Below are positions 12,401 to 25,600 of a DNA stretch of 64,000 bases, one piece after another. A program made the position numbers and the translations under genes. The stretch comes from Eleginops maclovinus (Eukaryota; Chordata; Actinopteri; Perciformes; Eleginopidae): positions 9,889,927-9,953,926 of the forward strand of contig NC_086366.1 in assembly GCF_036324505.1 (NCBI RefSeq), written 5' to 3'. The notes under the pieces are model-generated. The model worked only from the letters and a program-made list of their open reading frames with translations, was not told the DNA's origin and searched no databases. Numbering within the stretch: the stretch's first letter is position 1; each line of letters opens with the position of its first letter.

Positions 12401-13654
12401 GTTTCATAAACAATGTTTTCAAATGTTCTTTTTCATCCTGCTGTAATCTCTGTGAGGGATACATTTAGTAACTTAAAAAAGCTGCGATTCCCTATTTTTG
12501 CATTGTCATCCTCTCACTTTAGACTTTAAGGTCCTCTTTTTCTGCTGTGTGTCTGGTCCAGTCTCTAAACTAAACCTAAAATCAGATTACAATCCCCTGA
12601 AGACAAAGCTGCGGTGTGAGAGAGTTAACGAGACGTGTGTGCCATTATTGTTGCTACCCTTTTTGCTGTCTTTATATTTTTTATATTCTCATGTCCTCAA
12701 AGTAACTCCAGTATGTCTCTATAACTCAGAACAGCACAACAAAGTTCGGCTTGCCTCTCAAATGAGGAAAAAAAAACTAATTGGGTCCCACAATCAGCAT
12801 CTGAGATAATTGCACAGGAGAGGGTTAAAAATGTGCAAAGATAAAAGCACCAAACGAGAACCGCCGGTCCTAATTGTTGACTAAATTGGTTCTTGTTTCA
12901 AGGTGCTGTCTGTGCATCATTACCTCTACATCTACTCATCTAATTTTAATCGTCGAGGTCCTGACCTGTTGTCAGAAACTGAACCAGTGCTGAACCAGAT
13001 GCTATCACGAAGGAGTTTCTTTGTGTGCTTCTGTCACTGGCAGTGTGGAAACATGTAGGGAGTAAGAGGGAGCTTGCTTCAGCACTTCAGCTGCGTCTTA
13101 TCAGCCCCCCTGGGTTAGGCCTGACAGTTATGTGCTACCTCGGCAGACAAAGACAGGATCACTGCCTGAATCTACTGCTGTCTTATTCTCTTTAAGTGCT
13201 CAGCTCTGCAACATGTTTTATTAAAATCAAGTGATCATTAAAAAGGACTACAGCCGGCTTTTTACAAAATTAGTGAGTCATGGCCTCAATATATATTTGG
13301 TGTAAAGAAATAATGTAGCCATTGACTTTTAAGGTCAGCATAAACTCACAGACAAATAGAAAGGCCATCTATTCGAGCATTTTGACCAAATAATATTTCA
13401 GACCGTCTTCCATTTGAATCCAATCTTTTGAGTGCTTTCAACACCTGGTGAGCTTTCAAACATTTTCCTTGACAAATGCTTACTAACGGTCCTTTTTTCA
13501 AATAAAAACAACTCAAGCCAACAGTAAATGACATTTAGCTTTCTGCCCTCGAACCATCACTCAACATTTTAGCTCAAGGATTAAAAAAGATTCCACTCAT
13601 ATTAATCGGGTTTGATTTCACTTATATTTATAACCCTCATGTACTCACCAAAAC

Positions 13655-13694
<40 letters not shown>
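13655..13694. repeat. (GAT)n microsatellite
   Basis: About 13 uninterrupted ATG/GAT triplets, seen directly. Confidence 0.95.
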
Positions 13695-16514
13695 GTAAAA
13701 TCTTATGCTCGCCACTAAGATGATCTCCTGGGTTTTTTCTCCAAACTATGTTATTTTAGGTAAAAGCACTCTAAAGAATTTGATTAATAATCCCTTCGCT
13801 CAAAAACACTTGTAATCCAGACATGCACATTTACTGATGGGAGGAAAAAGGAACAAGGTCATTTAGTTTATACCATATACTAATCATGGGGCTGCAAATG
13901 TAATTTAGTTTTGGATTGCAGAAGACAGAATCTGTTGGCAGATTGGTGATTTACTGATGAGGCAGGCAGTTTTTCAGTCAATCAATCCAACTGGCAGTAA
14001 TGAGTGAGGCAGCAGCCTCTCCCACCGCCCTGCCGAGCATTTGTCTGATTTGGAACAGAAAACAGGACTATGTTTACTGCGTAAACACCATGTGGACTTA
14101 TGGTTGAATGTTCTGTCAGGGCAGGCATGGAGGAGTTTTTTTCTTGTCAGCATTATCACAGGCTCTTACATAATTATTATAAATAATAATAAGTCACTTA
14201 GTAAATCTCACAAATAGTTTCTTACCTTTTCAACGGAACTAGTAAATCACCAAAAATATGAAGTAAAAAAATATGAGACTGATCAAAATAATTTGATGAG
14301 CAGCATGAAATCCTAACGACACACATCCCCAAGAGTCAATTCTGGTCAAAAATATGGATAATTTAAGAGTTAGGATTATTATTTGATAGCAAACTGAGGA
14401 ACTCTTCCCACTTTTTATCAAAGGAATCTACTTTGGCTTCGGCCGGTTTAAGGAAACTTGTTGCCCGGTAGTTGACCGCTCATCAAAAATCATCAACAGT
14501 CTTTTTGTAAATTGTTTTTGATAAGCGTTCTTTCCCTCAGTCAATCACGTAAACATTTTTTTTTGTTACTTTATGTTATATATTGCAGAGGAGGTGGAGT
14601 TGCGTTATATGAATTAGGTTCTGTATTATATTGAGGAGAGGAGTTTGTGTATGTATTTTTTGGGTTTTAGGATTTATGAGGGTGTTTAATCATTAAGCAG
14701 GTCTGTGGGTGTCTTTATGGAATTATTGTTTTGCATACATAGCAGGCCAGATGCAGAATTTACAGTCTTGTGTATTGATGGTTAGTAAGATATATATTAG
14801 AGGTTTAAACCAAAATGAGCTGTGATATTGCACCATATAAAGCAGAGTTGTCCTTGCAGGATGGGGGGTGGGAGAAACTCTTCTTTTAAAAGCCACAGAA
14901 CATGGATTTATATTCTTCATAGCTTATCTTGTTTGAATTACTGCTTCAGACTCAAACCCTATTAATACCCCCGGCTCAAAATGTTGAATATATCCTATTT
15001 TCATTAGAGTGTTAGAGGTATCGATAAGGAGATGAATGTTGCCTAGAAGTGATGTTTACATTCGTACTGCTCTTTTGGAGATTATCGTATTTAATTAGTG
15101 ACTTAAGTTGCTGTCACGTTTATTAAGCGATTAAGAAAACGTACATGTTTAGTTTTTTTCAGGAGCCAAAACTAGTTTATTCTCGACAAAGGCAGCTCAT
15201 CTGCATATAAATGAAGGCGCTGTGTTGTTTTCCAGTCTCTTTAAAACCCAGGTTTATCGAACCATAATTCAACCCAAGCTCATTTAAGCGGTTAGTTGAG
15301 GCTGAGTATTGATAAAAAGAAAACTATGATGGGTTACCATAAACGTAATTGTTCATTACATATTCCTGTAATGAATGAAGAATGTAATATATTTGTTTCT
15401 ATATTCATTTAACATTCACTCCATAAAATGACTACTACTAAATTGTATGATAACAGTCTTTATGTATTTGAAAGAAATAGGGCTTGAAATGCAGCGTATC
15501 CCCAGATGTGTTTTATCACTGCACTGTTGACGCTCCTCCACTCAGTGCCAACGTTCTGTCATTTTTCTTATTTCAAGTGGGGTGGATAAACACTGCTGAT
15601 ATATGATTAAACTAGAGTGATATCTACATAAATATATTAAAATGTAATATTTGTTCATAAGCCGTTTAACAATGTCAACATCTTGTAAATGTGATAAAGC
15701 TTAAATTCATTATTTTCTAAATGAACTTTGTAGTGTTTATCCACCCTCAGGGACATTTGAACGTTACTCTTAATGAACATGACGTTTTTTTTAATTCGTT
15801 TTTAGTGTTTTTTTCTCTCTGATGTTCAGAACTGTAGAATGTAATTTGATGCTTTGTATTGGTGTGATAATGGAAGATGGTTTTATATTTGGATATTTGA
15901 CTCTATTTAATATTTTAAATGAGAACATACCTTATGGATCTAGCTGTTTGGGAGATACAGTATGTTTCTAAGTGGCTTTTTAGTGGGGGTTGATGAAGGT
16001 TAAGGCATTTGGGGGTTGTAAGCTTCAGGCAGATTTTATGTTCAATCACTGTTTCTGCCAAATTAGCTTTAGAGTTACAAAACTAGATTAGATGTTTTTC
16101 TACCAGAAAGCTTTGTTAACTAAATGGGATCCAACTGGATTTCACATTGTTTTGTCACTGACTCCTGGGCCTCGTTCACAGGCTTTTCCCCACAGACCTG
16201 GCAGCGGGGAACAAGAGCAGCTCTAGCCAAACACGGTTCTTCTCATCTCCCAATTAATTCATCTTTATCTCCTCACTCCAAATTGGCCCCCGGCGAAGCA
16301 TGGGAAGGCACCTCTTTGGGCTTCTCTGCTGCCACAGTAAAGAGAAAGGAGAGTGGGCAGTGTTAACACGAGGCTCCCTGCGCTTTTGATATATCAATAC
16401 AGTGTTCTTGTTTATCAGTAAACACCATAAGGATAGGAGTAAGGAGGTTTTTAGAGGAACAAAAGTTCACATTTGTGAATGTGTTTTATCTTATGTGTTC
16501 ATTTGTTTTGGAGC

Positions 16515-16520
16515 AATAAA
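16515..16520 (+). terminator. grm5: Candidate poly(A) signal for a long grm5 3' UTR
   Basis: AATAAA in the context GAGCAATAAAAGC, about 7 kb past the grm5 stop. It is one of several candidates (11697, 13501) and was chosen only because it is the most distal before the intergenic repeats. Confidence 0.3.
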
Positions 16521-17120
16521 AGCACATTTAACATTATAGGACTATACAATAAATCTGCATATTTATCCAGAATGAAAGCCCCCTTAAATCAACATGTGCA
16601 CAATTGTGGATACATGTATTTCTAAATAAGTTTTTATAGATCAAATATTTTTGGCCAGGCAGTGAGTGCAGATGCATCAATGGGAACTGAGAAGAAGCCT
16701 GTCCATATGGAGAAACAATGAAAGTACATTTCAACAGAGCATCAGGCAGCTTTTTGCACACACCAGGAAGTAACTCTGTGACTGTGTTGGGTAAGGGAAC
16801 ACATGAATTATATCTTTTGTTGAGCGATACTCCTCTCTGCATAAACACTGTACCACCACCCCACTCTGGCATTACCATGTGGGTTTTTAAAAGCCACCTT
16901 AGTTTGACTCAGTGAAGCTCCCACACACTGAGCATTGGAAGAGAAAGAGTAGATTTCTTTAAGTGGAACAAAAGAAGTCACAGGGCATTCATTAAGTCTA
17001 ACTCACAGCTCTTCATGATGACATGCTTTTTTCTTACTGGGATGTAACGCAACAATTCTGGGACCCTCCAGTCACTGTGACCGTGCAGCAGTGCTGTGGA
17101 GTCAGACAGGAAGTGGGATA

Positions 17121-17121
17121 T

Positions 17122-17156
<35 letters not shown>
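17121..17156. repeat. (GT)n microsatellite
   Basis: About 16 GT units, followed by a G-rich run (TTGGGGGGAGGGGGG). Confidence 0.95.
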
Positions 17157-17157
<1 letters not shown>

Positions 17158-17881
17158 GGGGGGAGGGGGGCAAAGGAAAACAAAGGAAAGGGTTTTTGCT
17201 TTTTGATTCTTTTTTTTGCCGTTGATAAATCATTGTGTAAGTGTACTACAGAGTACCTTTGAATCCTTATTGAAATCATTATTAAAAAAAACTATGATTG
17301 ACCTGCTTGTTTTTCCATGTTTTTATTCAATCTTCATATAATAGATATGCCACAACACTTTGGGTACCAACCTTGTGAAATAACAGGCAGCATACAGAAC
17401 ATGCAGTAAACCCATCTTTGACTATGCTCATCAAGCTTTTGATCCTGCGTCAAAATCACCAGTTAAACTTTACACTAAACCAGACTTTATATGAAACCGT
17501 AAATATATACTACACAGGAATGTTGAAAACTTGTAGATTAAAAGTGGTAACTGCAATATTATTTGTTGCTGATCAGGTTAAAGATACCTATGATTTTTGT
17601 TGTATAAAAAATTAGTTTGAATTTAAAAACTGACAATTGAAAATAATACAGTAATATAAACTATTGTACACAGCAAATGTATAATGAATGGATACAGAAT
17701 ATTTTGTTGTTAGGGATGCACAGATTTTGACCATAATAAACAGCAAATCACATTAAGTAAAACAAATTCAATATCATTCAAATCTTTTTTGTGTACAATG
17801 AAATCCTCAAACTGAACTGAAAAATAATGTGTAGCAAAGATGTCTTGCAACAATGATACATGGATCCAACCAATCCATATA

Positions 17882-18407
17882 CACTGCCCAGCCAAACAAA
17901 AGGTCACACACTCTAATATTCGTTGGACCGCCTTTAGCTTTGATTACGGCACGCATTCGCTGTGGCATCGTTTCTACAAGCTTCTGCAAAGTCACAACAT
18001 TTATTTCTGTCTTGCATTCATTTTTCACCAAGACCTTGTATTGATGACGGGAGATTCAAACCACTGCGCAAAGTCTTCTCCAGCACATCCCAGAAATTCT
18101 CAATCGGGTCTAGACTCTGTGGTGGCCAATCCATGTGTGAAAATGGTGTCTAATGCTCCCTGAACCACTCTTTCACAATTTGAGCCCGATGGATCCTGGC
18201 ATTGTCATTTTGGAACATGCCCGTGCCATCAGGGAAGAAAAAATCCATTGATGGAATAACCTGGTCATTCAGGGTATTCAGGTAGTCAACTGACCTCCTT
18301 CTTTGGGCGCATAACGTTGCTGAACCTAGACCAGACCAACTGCAGCAACCCCAGATCATAGCACTGCCCCCCACAGGCTTGTGACCTTTTTTTGTGGCCG
18401 GGCAGTG
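17882..18407 (-). mobile_element. Tc1-like transposon, internally deleted, both terminal repeats present
   Basis: The ends match as inverted repeats of about 28 bp: the left begins CACTGCCCAGCCA and leads to AAAAGGTCAC; the right, read on the minus strand, begins CACTGCCCGGCCA and leads to AAAAAGGTCAC. Each end abuts a TA dinucleotide (17880-17881 and 18408-18409), the Tc1/mariner target duplication. The minus strand keeps the C-terminal half of a Tc1 transposase: [18 protein letters not shown] and [20 protein letters not shown] (one catalytic Asp), then in another frame DPIENFWDVLE (the catalytic Glu) and VVTLQKLVETMPQRMRAVIK. The helix-turn-helix part and the first catalytic Asp are missing and frames are broken, so the copy is dead. 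At 526 bp it is about a third of a full element. Confidence 0.92.
18150..18374 (-). pseudogene. Tc1-like transposase fragment
   Basis: A 74-residue open piece running from [10 protein letters not shown] to [13 protein letters not shown], the middle of the DDE catalytic domain of fish Tc1 transposases. It stops at the frame break where the family continues into the catalytic-Glu block. The rest of the C-terminus continues at 17840-18150 in other frames. Confidence 0.88.
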
Positions 18408-21400
18408 TACTGTATGTATCTGATTGTCATAGCAATATTCTTGTAAATTTAATGTGAATCTGAATCAGAGCCCTTACGGTTCAGGTCTGGAGAAAAAAAT
18501 GTGTTTCCAGCCTTTAGTTTTCAGTCTCAATTGGTTTGATTTCATCCAGTTGTTGGACATACTCCCAGTTTCACCGCCCACAATAGATGAGTCCTGCAGT
18601 CTGTGAGTGTCTGGCCTGCATGTTGAAACCAGTCAGTGGAAGCTGCTAGACAGCACCTTGACAGCTCCTGTGATATTCACTCTCTCCTCCATCTCCTCAG
18701 CAACCAGTGTGACAGAAAGACACAGCTCTGCTTCAGGTATAAAATTGGTGTGTCACAACAATCGATTGCAATTTGGGTGGTAAAATGTTCAAAACACATT
18801 GATTTTTCCCTGCTCATCATTGATGGTGGCATGCACACCTTTTGTGGTTTCTTTTTTTTTTTATCTCTGGAGGAGCATTTATTGACTTAATGCTTTAATA
18901 GTTGCCCTCATCTCCACTTAAGTGCTGTTGGAAAACGTATTTAAATGTGATAGATGGCATCATTAATAAATCAAGTAAAGATGTTGGCTCTTTAACCGAC
19001 TAATTAAGCAATGCCAAAATTAAAACTGGAGATGTAATTAGCCAAAAGCAATAATTAACCTAGTTGTAATGAATAACCTGCATAAAGCAATATTTGTTAT
19101 GGACAAAAATGTTTGTCCATGTTTGTCCAATGTTTGACATTAACATAAATGCAGAATACCAATGTCAAACAACTTGCCACATCACAGATCACAGATCAAC
19201 CACAGAGATCTCCCATGCTGTATGTGTGAACTGTTTCAGGTGACTAAAACCCTGATGGTGCTCGTTATTTAAAGAACATAAAAGACCTAGAGGTTGGATT
19301 TATTTTTGATGCTTTAAAATGAACCTGTGGATGGTATATATGATGATCCCTGGAGAGCAAATACAACGCCTGTAGTTTTCTATTCAACTTCAATTACCCA
19401 GCTTTGAACAGTTTTTGAATTGATAGGAAAATCAGTGAGGACACCTTTGGGTTCTTAAAATGGTGAGTAACCCTTTTACAACGTCCCACAGTATATAGTT
19501 CCTGTAATCATTGTTATTTCTTCCCATGTAAATTACATGTGGTGGGTTTAAGCGTAGTCAGGTGGGCCCTATATATAGAGTGTGTGTGGGCATGGGGTGT
19601 CATGGCAGCATGTGGTTAACAGTGAGAATCAGACTGTGCGTGTGTGTGCATGGACGTATATGTTTGCTGCGTGTATACACATCTTGCATGTGTGGGCATG
19701 CACATATGTGCGAGGAAGGTGAACACAACTGGTGTGAGTAGGTGTTTGCGTATGGCTGAGGCAACTGACCGTGAAGCAGCTCCGAAAGGACTTCATTTAA
19801 ATGTGAAGGCTGTAGCATTAACTCCACAGGGCCTGTGTGGCCAACCCCACTTTGTGATGAAGTGGCTCCACCCACACCTCCAACTTAATGAATACTGCTC
19901 TTGCATCCTTTTTCCAGCTAATCAATGTGTGTTGCAAAGCACTGAAAAAGGCAACTCTGTTTATAGTGCCACAGATGTCCTCTCCTGTCAAGTAGAACAA
20001 AAAACTTGATTGAAAAGCTTAATTCTTAACATGCGTAAGTGACACGAGGAGTCTAATAGCTTTTAAACAGCATGTTGAGATATTAATCACAGTTTAGTCA
20101 TGGATGTTAATCGGGTATTTAACAGCTTCAGATATGACTCAAACAGTCTGAACAGTTGTATTATAGCTGTTATTATTACCATTATATACATTTCAGCAAA
20201 TTTCATAAATGTATTCAGAGTTTAAATGTGCATAAATGCAGTCTTATCCTCTACAAAATACAGGTTTGATCAGGCTCAAATAGCTGCTGCAGTTTCAATG
20301 AAGATTATTGTTAAATGTGGTAGGTAGTGAGGAACTGTGCAGAGAATACCAAGAAGGGTAATACAGACAGAGGCAGTCTTCTGCTTACACACACTCTACA
20401 CCTGTAAACGCACACACACTCACACACAGGTACCTGCCTGCAGGATAGAGCTAAAAGGATTTGTCGCTTGAGTACATCAAGGAAATAAATACTGAATATT
20501 TTGTTGTCCAAGCTTCTCAAAATAGTTTGCAGGCTTTTAAGTTGGCATTTTTGTTGCTTTTTGACTTTTTCCGGCCAAAATAAGGTATTGGAATATGTCC
20601 CACTGGGCAATATTTATTCTATACATTTTACATATCAAAAATGTATGCACCTGAAGCTCTGTTGCCTAACGTCTGTTAAAGATCCTGAACTTTTGTGTAT
20701 CTATTGTGCACAGGAAGTCAAACGATACAAGTTGGAAGTATGAAGACCTCAAGCAACATACTAAGAGGAAAGGAGAGAATCCAAAAATGCATGACAGAAG
20801 AGAACGTGATGAAAGAGTGAGTGCCAGATGAAGCCAAGCAAGCTGGGGACAAATCTGTGGGTGCCAATATAGCAGAACTGAAATTCACTTGAGTTTTAAT
20901 TTCCTGCCGGTGGAAGCGAGAACAATATCAAGATTGAAACATGAGTTTCAATGAGTCACTCTTGGCGGGAACTCAGTGGGTTCAGACTGTTAACATTCAT
21001 CCTCCTTCCGTCTCTCTTCTCCTCTATTTTACGTCATTGCATAGGAACACATAGAATGAATAACATACACATGTGCCCACACTCATACATACACACAGAC
21101 ACACTGCCACACACACATACAGTGTAATGGCACTAATGAGCCTGCATGACTAATACCTCTTCAGTCCCTTCTTCAGATGAGTGCTTATTATGGTCTGTCA
21201 AGGAGATGAGTCAGTCTATGTCATGGTTACTATGGTGATGAAAGCCCCCAGCACTTGCTTTAAGTGTCCACTAGCAAAAATAAAGCCCTTTAACACCTCT
21301 AACTACAGACCAATCGGGATGCAATGACACATGCAAACACATACATTCAAACAGGCAAGTTGACAAGTGAAAAGAGAATTCCTCGACATGGATTATTAGA

Positions 21401-21968
21401 ATACCTTTACGTTATATGAACTAAACAGCAGAGGCAAAGAAAAAGAAACAAATGAATAAGAGCATATTGTCCTATTTACACAAAATATGGAAAAGGTGAC
21501 TTTTGGGGCTCCATAAGTCAACTTCTGATTTTTTTTTAAAAAAAGGTCAAAGGCCCTTTTCTGGCAAAAACCTTTTATTTTGCACACCCTAACAACTGAG
21601 TGCATATGCAGTCATAAAACCGTTTATTATGGTTAGTATAATATGCTTAAAATGTGGATTTATTTAAATTTGATTGTCATATTTTGGCTTTGTAACTGTG
21701 GTCTTGTTACTTTAAGGTTCATGTTCAATATAGTCACATTCATGCACACATATGCACATTAACTCGCTTTCATAATACAGCCATACATACTTTCAGACCT
21801 TCACTGTCTGGACTATAACGTATGTGTATTAAATATCTTACAGCAGGTTTTTTATTGTATTATTATTATTTATGTTCAATCACTCTTTTTAACTGCCATC
21901 AACTCACACAAGCAGCAACACCTACAGTACCTCGGTTTAGATTTTTTCTGATTTCTCTTTAACGGTAC

Positions 21969-21999
21969 TGCGCATGCCCCCAACTCGCAGCTCATGTGA
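21969..21999 (+). promoter_or_regulatory. ctsc: Candidate ctsc promoter motifs (NRF1-like and E-box/M-box)
   Basis: TGCGCATGCCC at 21969-21979 resembles the core of the NRF1 site, and TCATGTGAC at 21992-22000 is an M-box/E-box of the kind bound by MITF/TFE family factors, which control lysosomal genes. They sit about 0.5 kb upstream of the ctsc start codon. This is motif reading only; there is no evidence of use. Confidence 0.3.
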
Positions 22000-22497
22000 C
22001 AAGGAAAATTAAACCAAAAAAGCGCTAGACAAAGGACGGTTGAGGTTGAGAGAATTACATGTGTTGGTTTCCTTGTTCGTTTACATTTCCTACACATACT
22101 TAAAGTGTTCAAATAATAATACACGACTTAAATACTCTAAGAGATCGTATGTGTTGAATAAGTAGCTGAAATAATTAAATACATTCACACGAGCTTTTGT
22201 TTTGGAAATACGGTTAGAATAGTAGCAGCCACTTTTTAATTTTTTTTTTACAGAAGGTCGTTTTCCTGTGTGGTGTTGTAGGGCTATAGTGAGTTCTCTT
22301 GACCATGGAAGCTGAAGACTGTCTCTTTGTCTGAAAGTTTCAGCATTAATAGCAGACAGAAGTCGGTGGGCAAACAGAAGTTGTGGCCAGTTAGAGCAGG
22401 GAAACAAACAGGGGTCAAACATTAAGGCTTTTGTCTGAGACCCAGAGCTAGCTGCGTAGCTATTAGGTGTGTGCAGGTAAGCTAGCTGTGTGTGAAG

Positions 22498-22657
22498 ATG
22501 AGGCTGAGCGGTGTGCTAGTGTGTGTGCTCCTGCTTTGGGTTGAGGGGTGCTGGGGGGACACTCCGGCCAACTGCACCTATGAGGACCTGCTCGGGACAT
22601 GGGTGTTTCAGGTGTCCAAAGGAGGACACGACAAGAACATCAACTGCTCTTCTCTAG
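22498..22657 (+). CDS. ctsc: ctsc exon 1
   Basis: Signal peptide [20 protein letters not shown] and the first part of the exclusion domain to INCSSL; ends with the first base of a codon before gtaaac. The size is close to human exon 1. Confidence 0.95.
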
Positions 22658-25600
22658 GTAAACCCACCGACACAGTACTGAAATGCTCTCATTATAGATA
22701 CTGAGGAGTGATAAAGATAATAGTTTAGCTATTGGGAAATCAGGTGACATGTTAGGGCCTGTTGAATTTTGGTCAGACACTAAAGCAGGATGATGACTTC
22801 CTCTTTATTTGACTGTAGTCTCGTTTGAATAACGAAATGCACATGGGTTAAATAAGCGTCCCTTTTTTTCCAGGGCTTCTACTATTTTAACGATTTTCTA
22901 GATATTTATTTAAAATGTGTTATATATGTTTATAATGGGCAGTTACCGGTTAATACTGACATTGTGAGTGTTTCTTGACCTGCCTGTAGGCTACAGATGA
23001 AAATTAGCATTAAGCTAACACTTTGTCCTGCACCAAATGTTAACTTTTTTTTGTACGTAAACAAATACAAATATACACATATTATCTACTCATCCTACTG
23101 TGTCTGAATTTGCATCTTTAATTGAAGTGTTTGAGCACACAAGAAATTGGACTTTCAGTTGCTTTCACTTCCACAGTGCCAGCTAAAAACTCATACTTGC
23201 TCAATTTTTTAGCAGCAATGTGTTAAAAAATGTTTTGTTGAGGACTGATGATTAACTTATAGTTTAATCATTTCCTGCACTTAAACTCCTCATTGTATGT
23301 TTTTATGTTCCTCAGCCACGGTTGAGAGCACAGTGACTGTGACCCTGGAGAAACTGTCAGTGGCCACAGACGAGCTGGGGAGCACCGGCTTCTTTACCCT
23401 CATCTACAACCAGGGCTTTGAAGTGGTCATTAATGGCTACAAGTGGTTCGCCTTCTTCAAGGTAAAACATGCATTGACACAATTCAGCTGTTTGAGTGAA
23501 AATGTCAGTGTTTTGTCATGGTTATTCGGCCAAAATGACTCTCATTTCCTGGGTGGTTTGAAGCTTGTGTTTCAATCTTGATATTTTTCTCACTTCCACT
23601 GGCAGGAAATTAAAACTCAACCGACTTTCCGCAGTGCTATATTGGCCCCCACCAATGTATCCCATGCATGGAAGGCTTTCTGTGTCTCCCTCTCTCCATT
23701 ACACTAAAATTCTGTTATACCTTTTTAGTTTCTCGCCTCTCTTGTGTCATCCCCATACTTCTGACTTGTGATGTTTTTAAGACAGTTTATTAAAAATGCT
23801 TGCAGCAAACAATTTCACATCCTCTTTGTGCACTAAAGCTTAGTTTGTTTTATACACATCATATTCCTGACCACACTTTATGCGGTCAACGTCCAACTCA
23901 TCATGCAACACTGCCTGACATTAATCGTTTAGTTTCACTATCACTAGTTTTCCTCTCCCCTGATCTGATGTGGGTATCTTGAAGATCTTTGATGTGCTCT
24001 AGACCAGGCTCAAATTACTTAGAAATGTGCACTGTTTAAAAGCAGCTATATTTAAAGTTGACCTTTTTTATCATGTGACATTTATCATCTCTCATATGAC
24101 ACTGAGTTGAAGGAAGTGGCATAGCCGGTCTGTTTCTAACTTGTGATTGGACTAATGCTATTCATATTGAGTTCAACTTCCTATTTTTCTAGACTTGACT
24201 AAGCTAAAAGTAGCATTTGTGAGGATTGGGGAGGTTGTTTTGTTGTTTCGGACTGACAGAATAAAAAACAGAATAGCAAAAGATGTTTTGTATTTGCATA
24301 AAATTGCATATTTGACACTAATCTGATTACCTCACTAAACTTGCAGTACACTGAAGACGGGCCTAAGGTGACCAGCTACTGTGACCAGACCCTGCCGGGG
24401 TGGGTCCATGATGTCCTGGGAAACAACTGGGCCTGTTTTGTGGGGAAGAAGGTGAAATCAGTACAACCCCATTTAGATTACAAACCACTCCTCAGCAGCA
24501 GGTACGTACATCATGATGGCTAGGTACACAAGCTCACGTACATAAGCTAGAGAGCAAAACGCGACTGGTACATCAGAATATTAGTGAGTTCAGCCTCTCA
24601 GCACATGCAATGCTGAGGATCCCTGCTTTAAATGAAGTTTGGTCCTTTTCTTCTTTATTTATACATTTCTAGTCCCTTCTCTGATGTGAACCCTCACCCT
24701 CAGTAGGCCATGAATATGGGCCTGGAATCTAAATTCATTTCTGAGAAATCTGACATTAAAGCATGACTGTTGCTTTAATTTCCTCATATGGAGGAAGCTA
24801 ACAATAGCCACTCAAACATTTATACTTTGCAAATATAATCTGTAAATAACACATTCTGTGTATCTGGCAGGAAATGTAAGTGACTTTAATAACTTTTGTC
24901 ACAATTTGCAAGTTGTCTCTTGGCTGGGATGGATATTTTCTGCACATGATTCTTTAGTTGAGGGTGTGATATCTGTAGCTCTGCCTTATCAGGCCATAAT
25001 CTGGATGAAAAATACTCTTATGGTGTTGAGAGTTTTCCTACCAACAACTTTTAATTACATCTTCAGCACTGCAGGGAACAATTTGGCTTTAAACCTCTTT
25101 ATAAAGTTGTGTCAATAACAATACACAATGTCTTAGCAAGTCTTTATTATCCAAGTTAAACTGTACTAGCAGATGTTCTAGTTTCTTATTTCAGTGCTCC
25201 TGAACTATTTTTATTGCACAGTCAGGTGTCTGTATGTTGTCAAAGCTGTACATGTTGATTAGCATTGGTAACATCATTTGAGTTGTAACTTCACAGCTTT
25301 TTTGCTTTTGTTCGTGTGAAACACAAGACCCGTGTATTGTGTTCCCCCTCCAGGCTGCTCGAGAAGCCGTACAAACACAACCTGGACTTCATTGATCTAA
25401 TCAACTCTGTCCAGAACTCCTGGAAGGCTGCGGCCTACCCCGAGCATGAGCTGTTAACGCTGAAAGAACTGCACTACCGCGCTGGAGGGCCCGCCTCCCG
25501 CATCCCTCAGTGAGTATTGACCTGCATTTCCAATAGTATACCCCAATTTCTGCTCCTAATTTAATAACTATTGTGCTCTTTTACTATTTAAGCTACTCAA

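Larger units (their letters stand above)
9485..16540 (+). other. grm5: grm5 3' UTR (probable) grading into intergenic DNA
   Basis: About 7 kb of AT-rich DNA after the grm5 stop codon with no gene recognised. Mammalian GRM5 has a long 3' UTR, so much of this could be transcribed. AATAAA signals occur at 11697, 13501 and 16515; I cannot tell which is used. It also holds a GAT microsatellite at 13655. Scattered short open frames look like chance. Confidence 0.5.
16541..22497. other. Intergenic region between grm5 and ctsc, with ctsc promoter/5' UTR at its right end
   Basis: Six kilobases without a recognisable host gene. It contains a GT microsatellite (17121), a Tc1-like transposon remnant (17882-18407) and otherwise AT-rich unique-looking DNA. 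The last few hundred bases should include the ctsc promoter and 5' UTR: candidate TGCGCATGC and TCATGTGA motifs lie at 21969-21999 and the ATG is at 22498. Confidence 0.7.

Noticed and set aside
22492..22497. Upstream GTG as ctsc start
   Set aside because: Eukaryotic initiation at GTG is not expected; ATG at 22498 gives a normal signal peptide.
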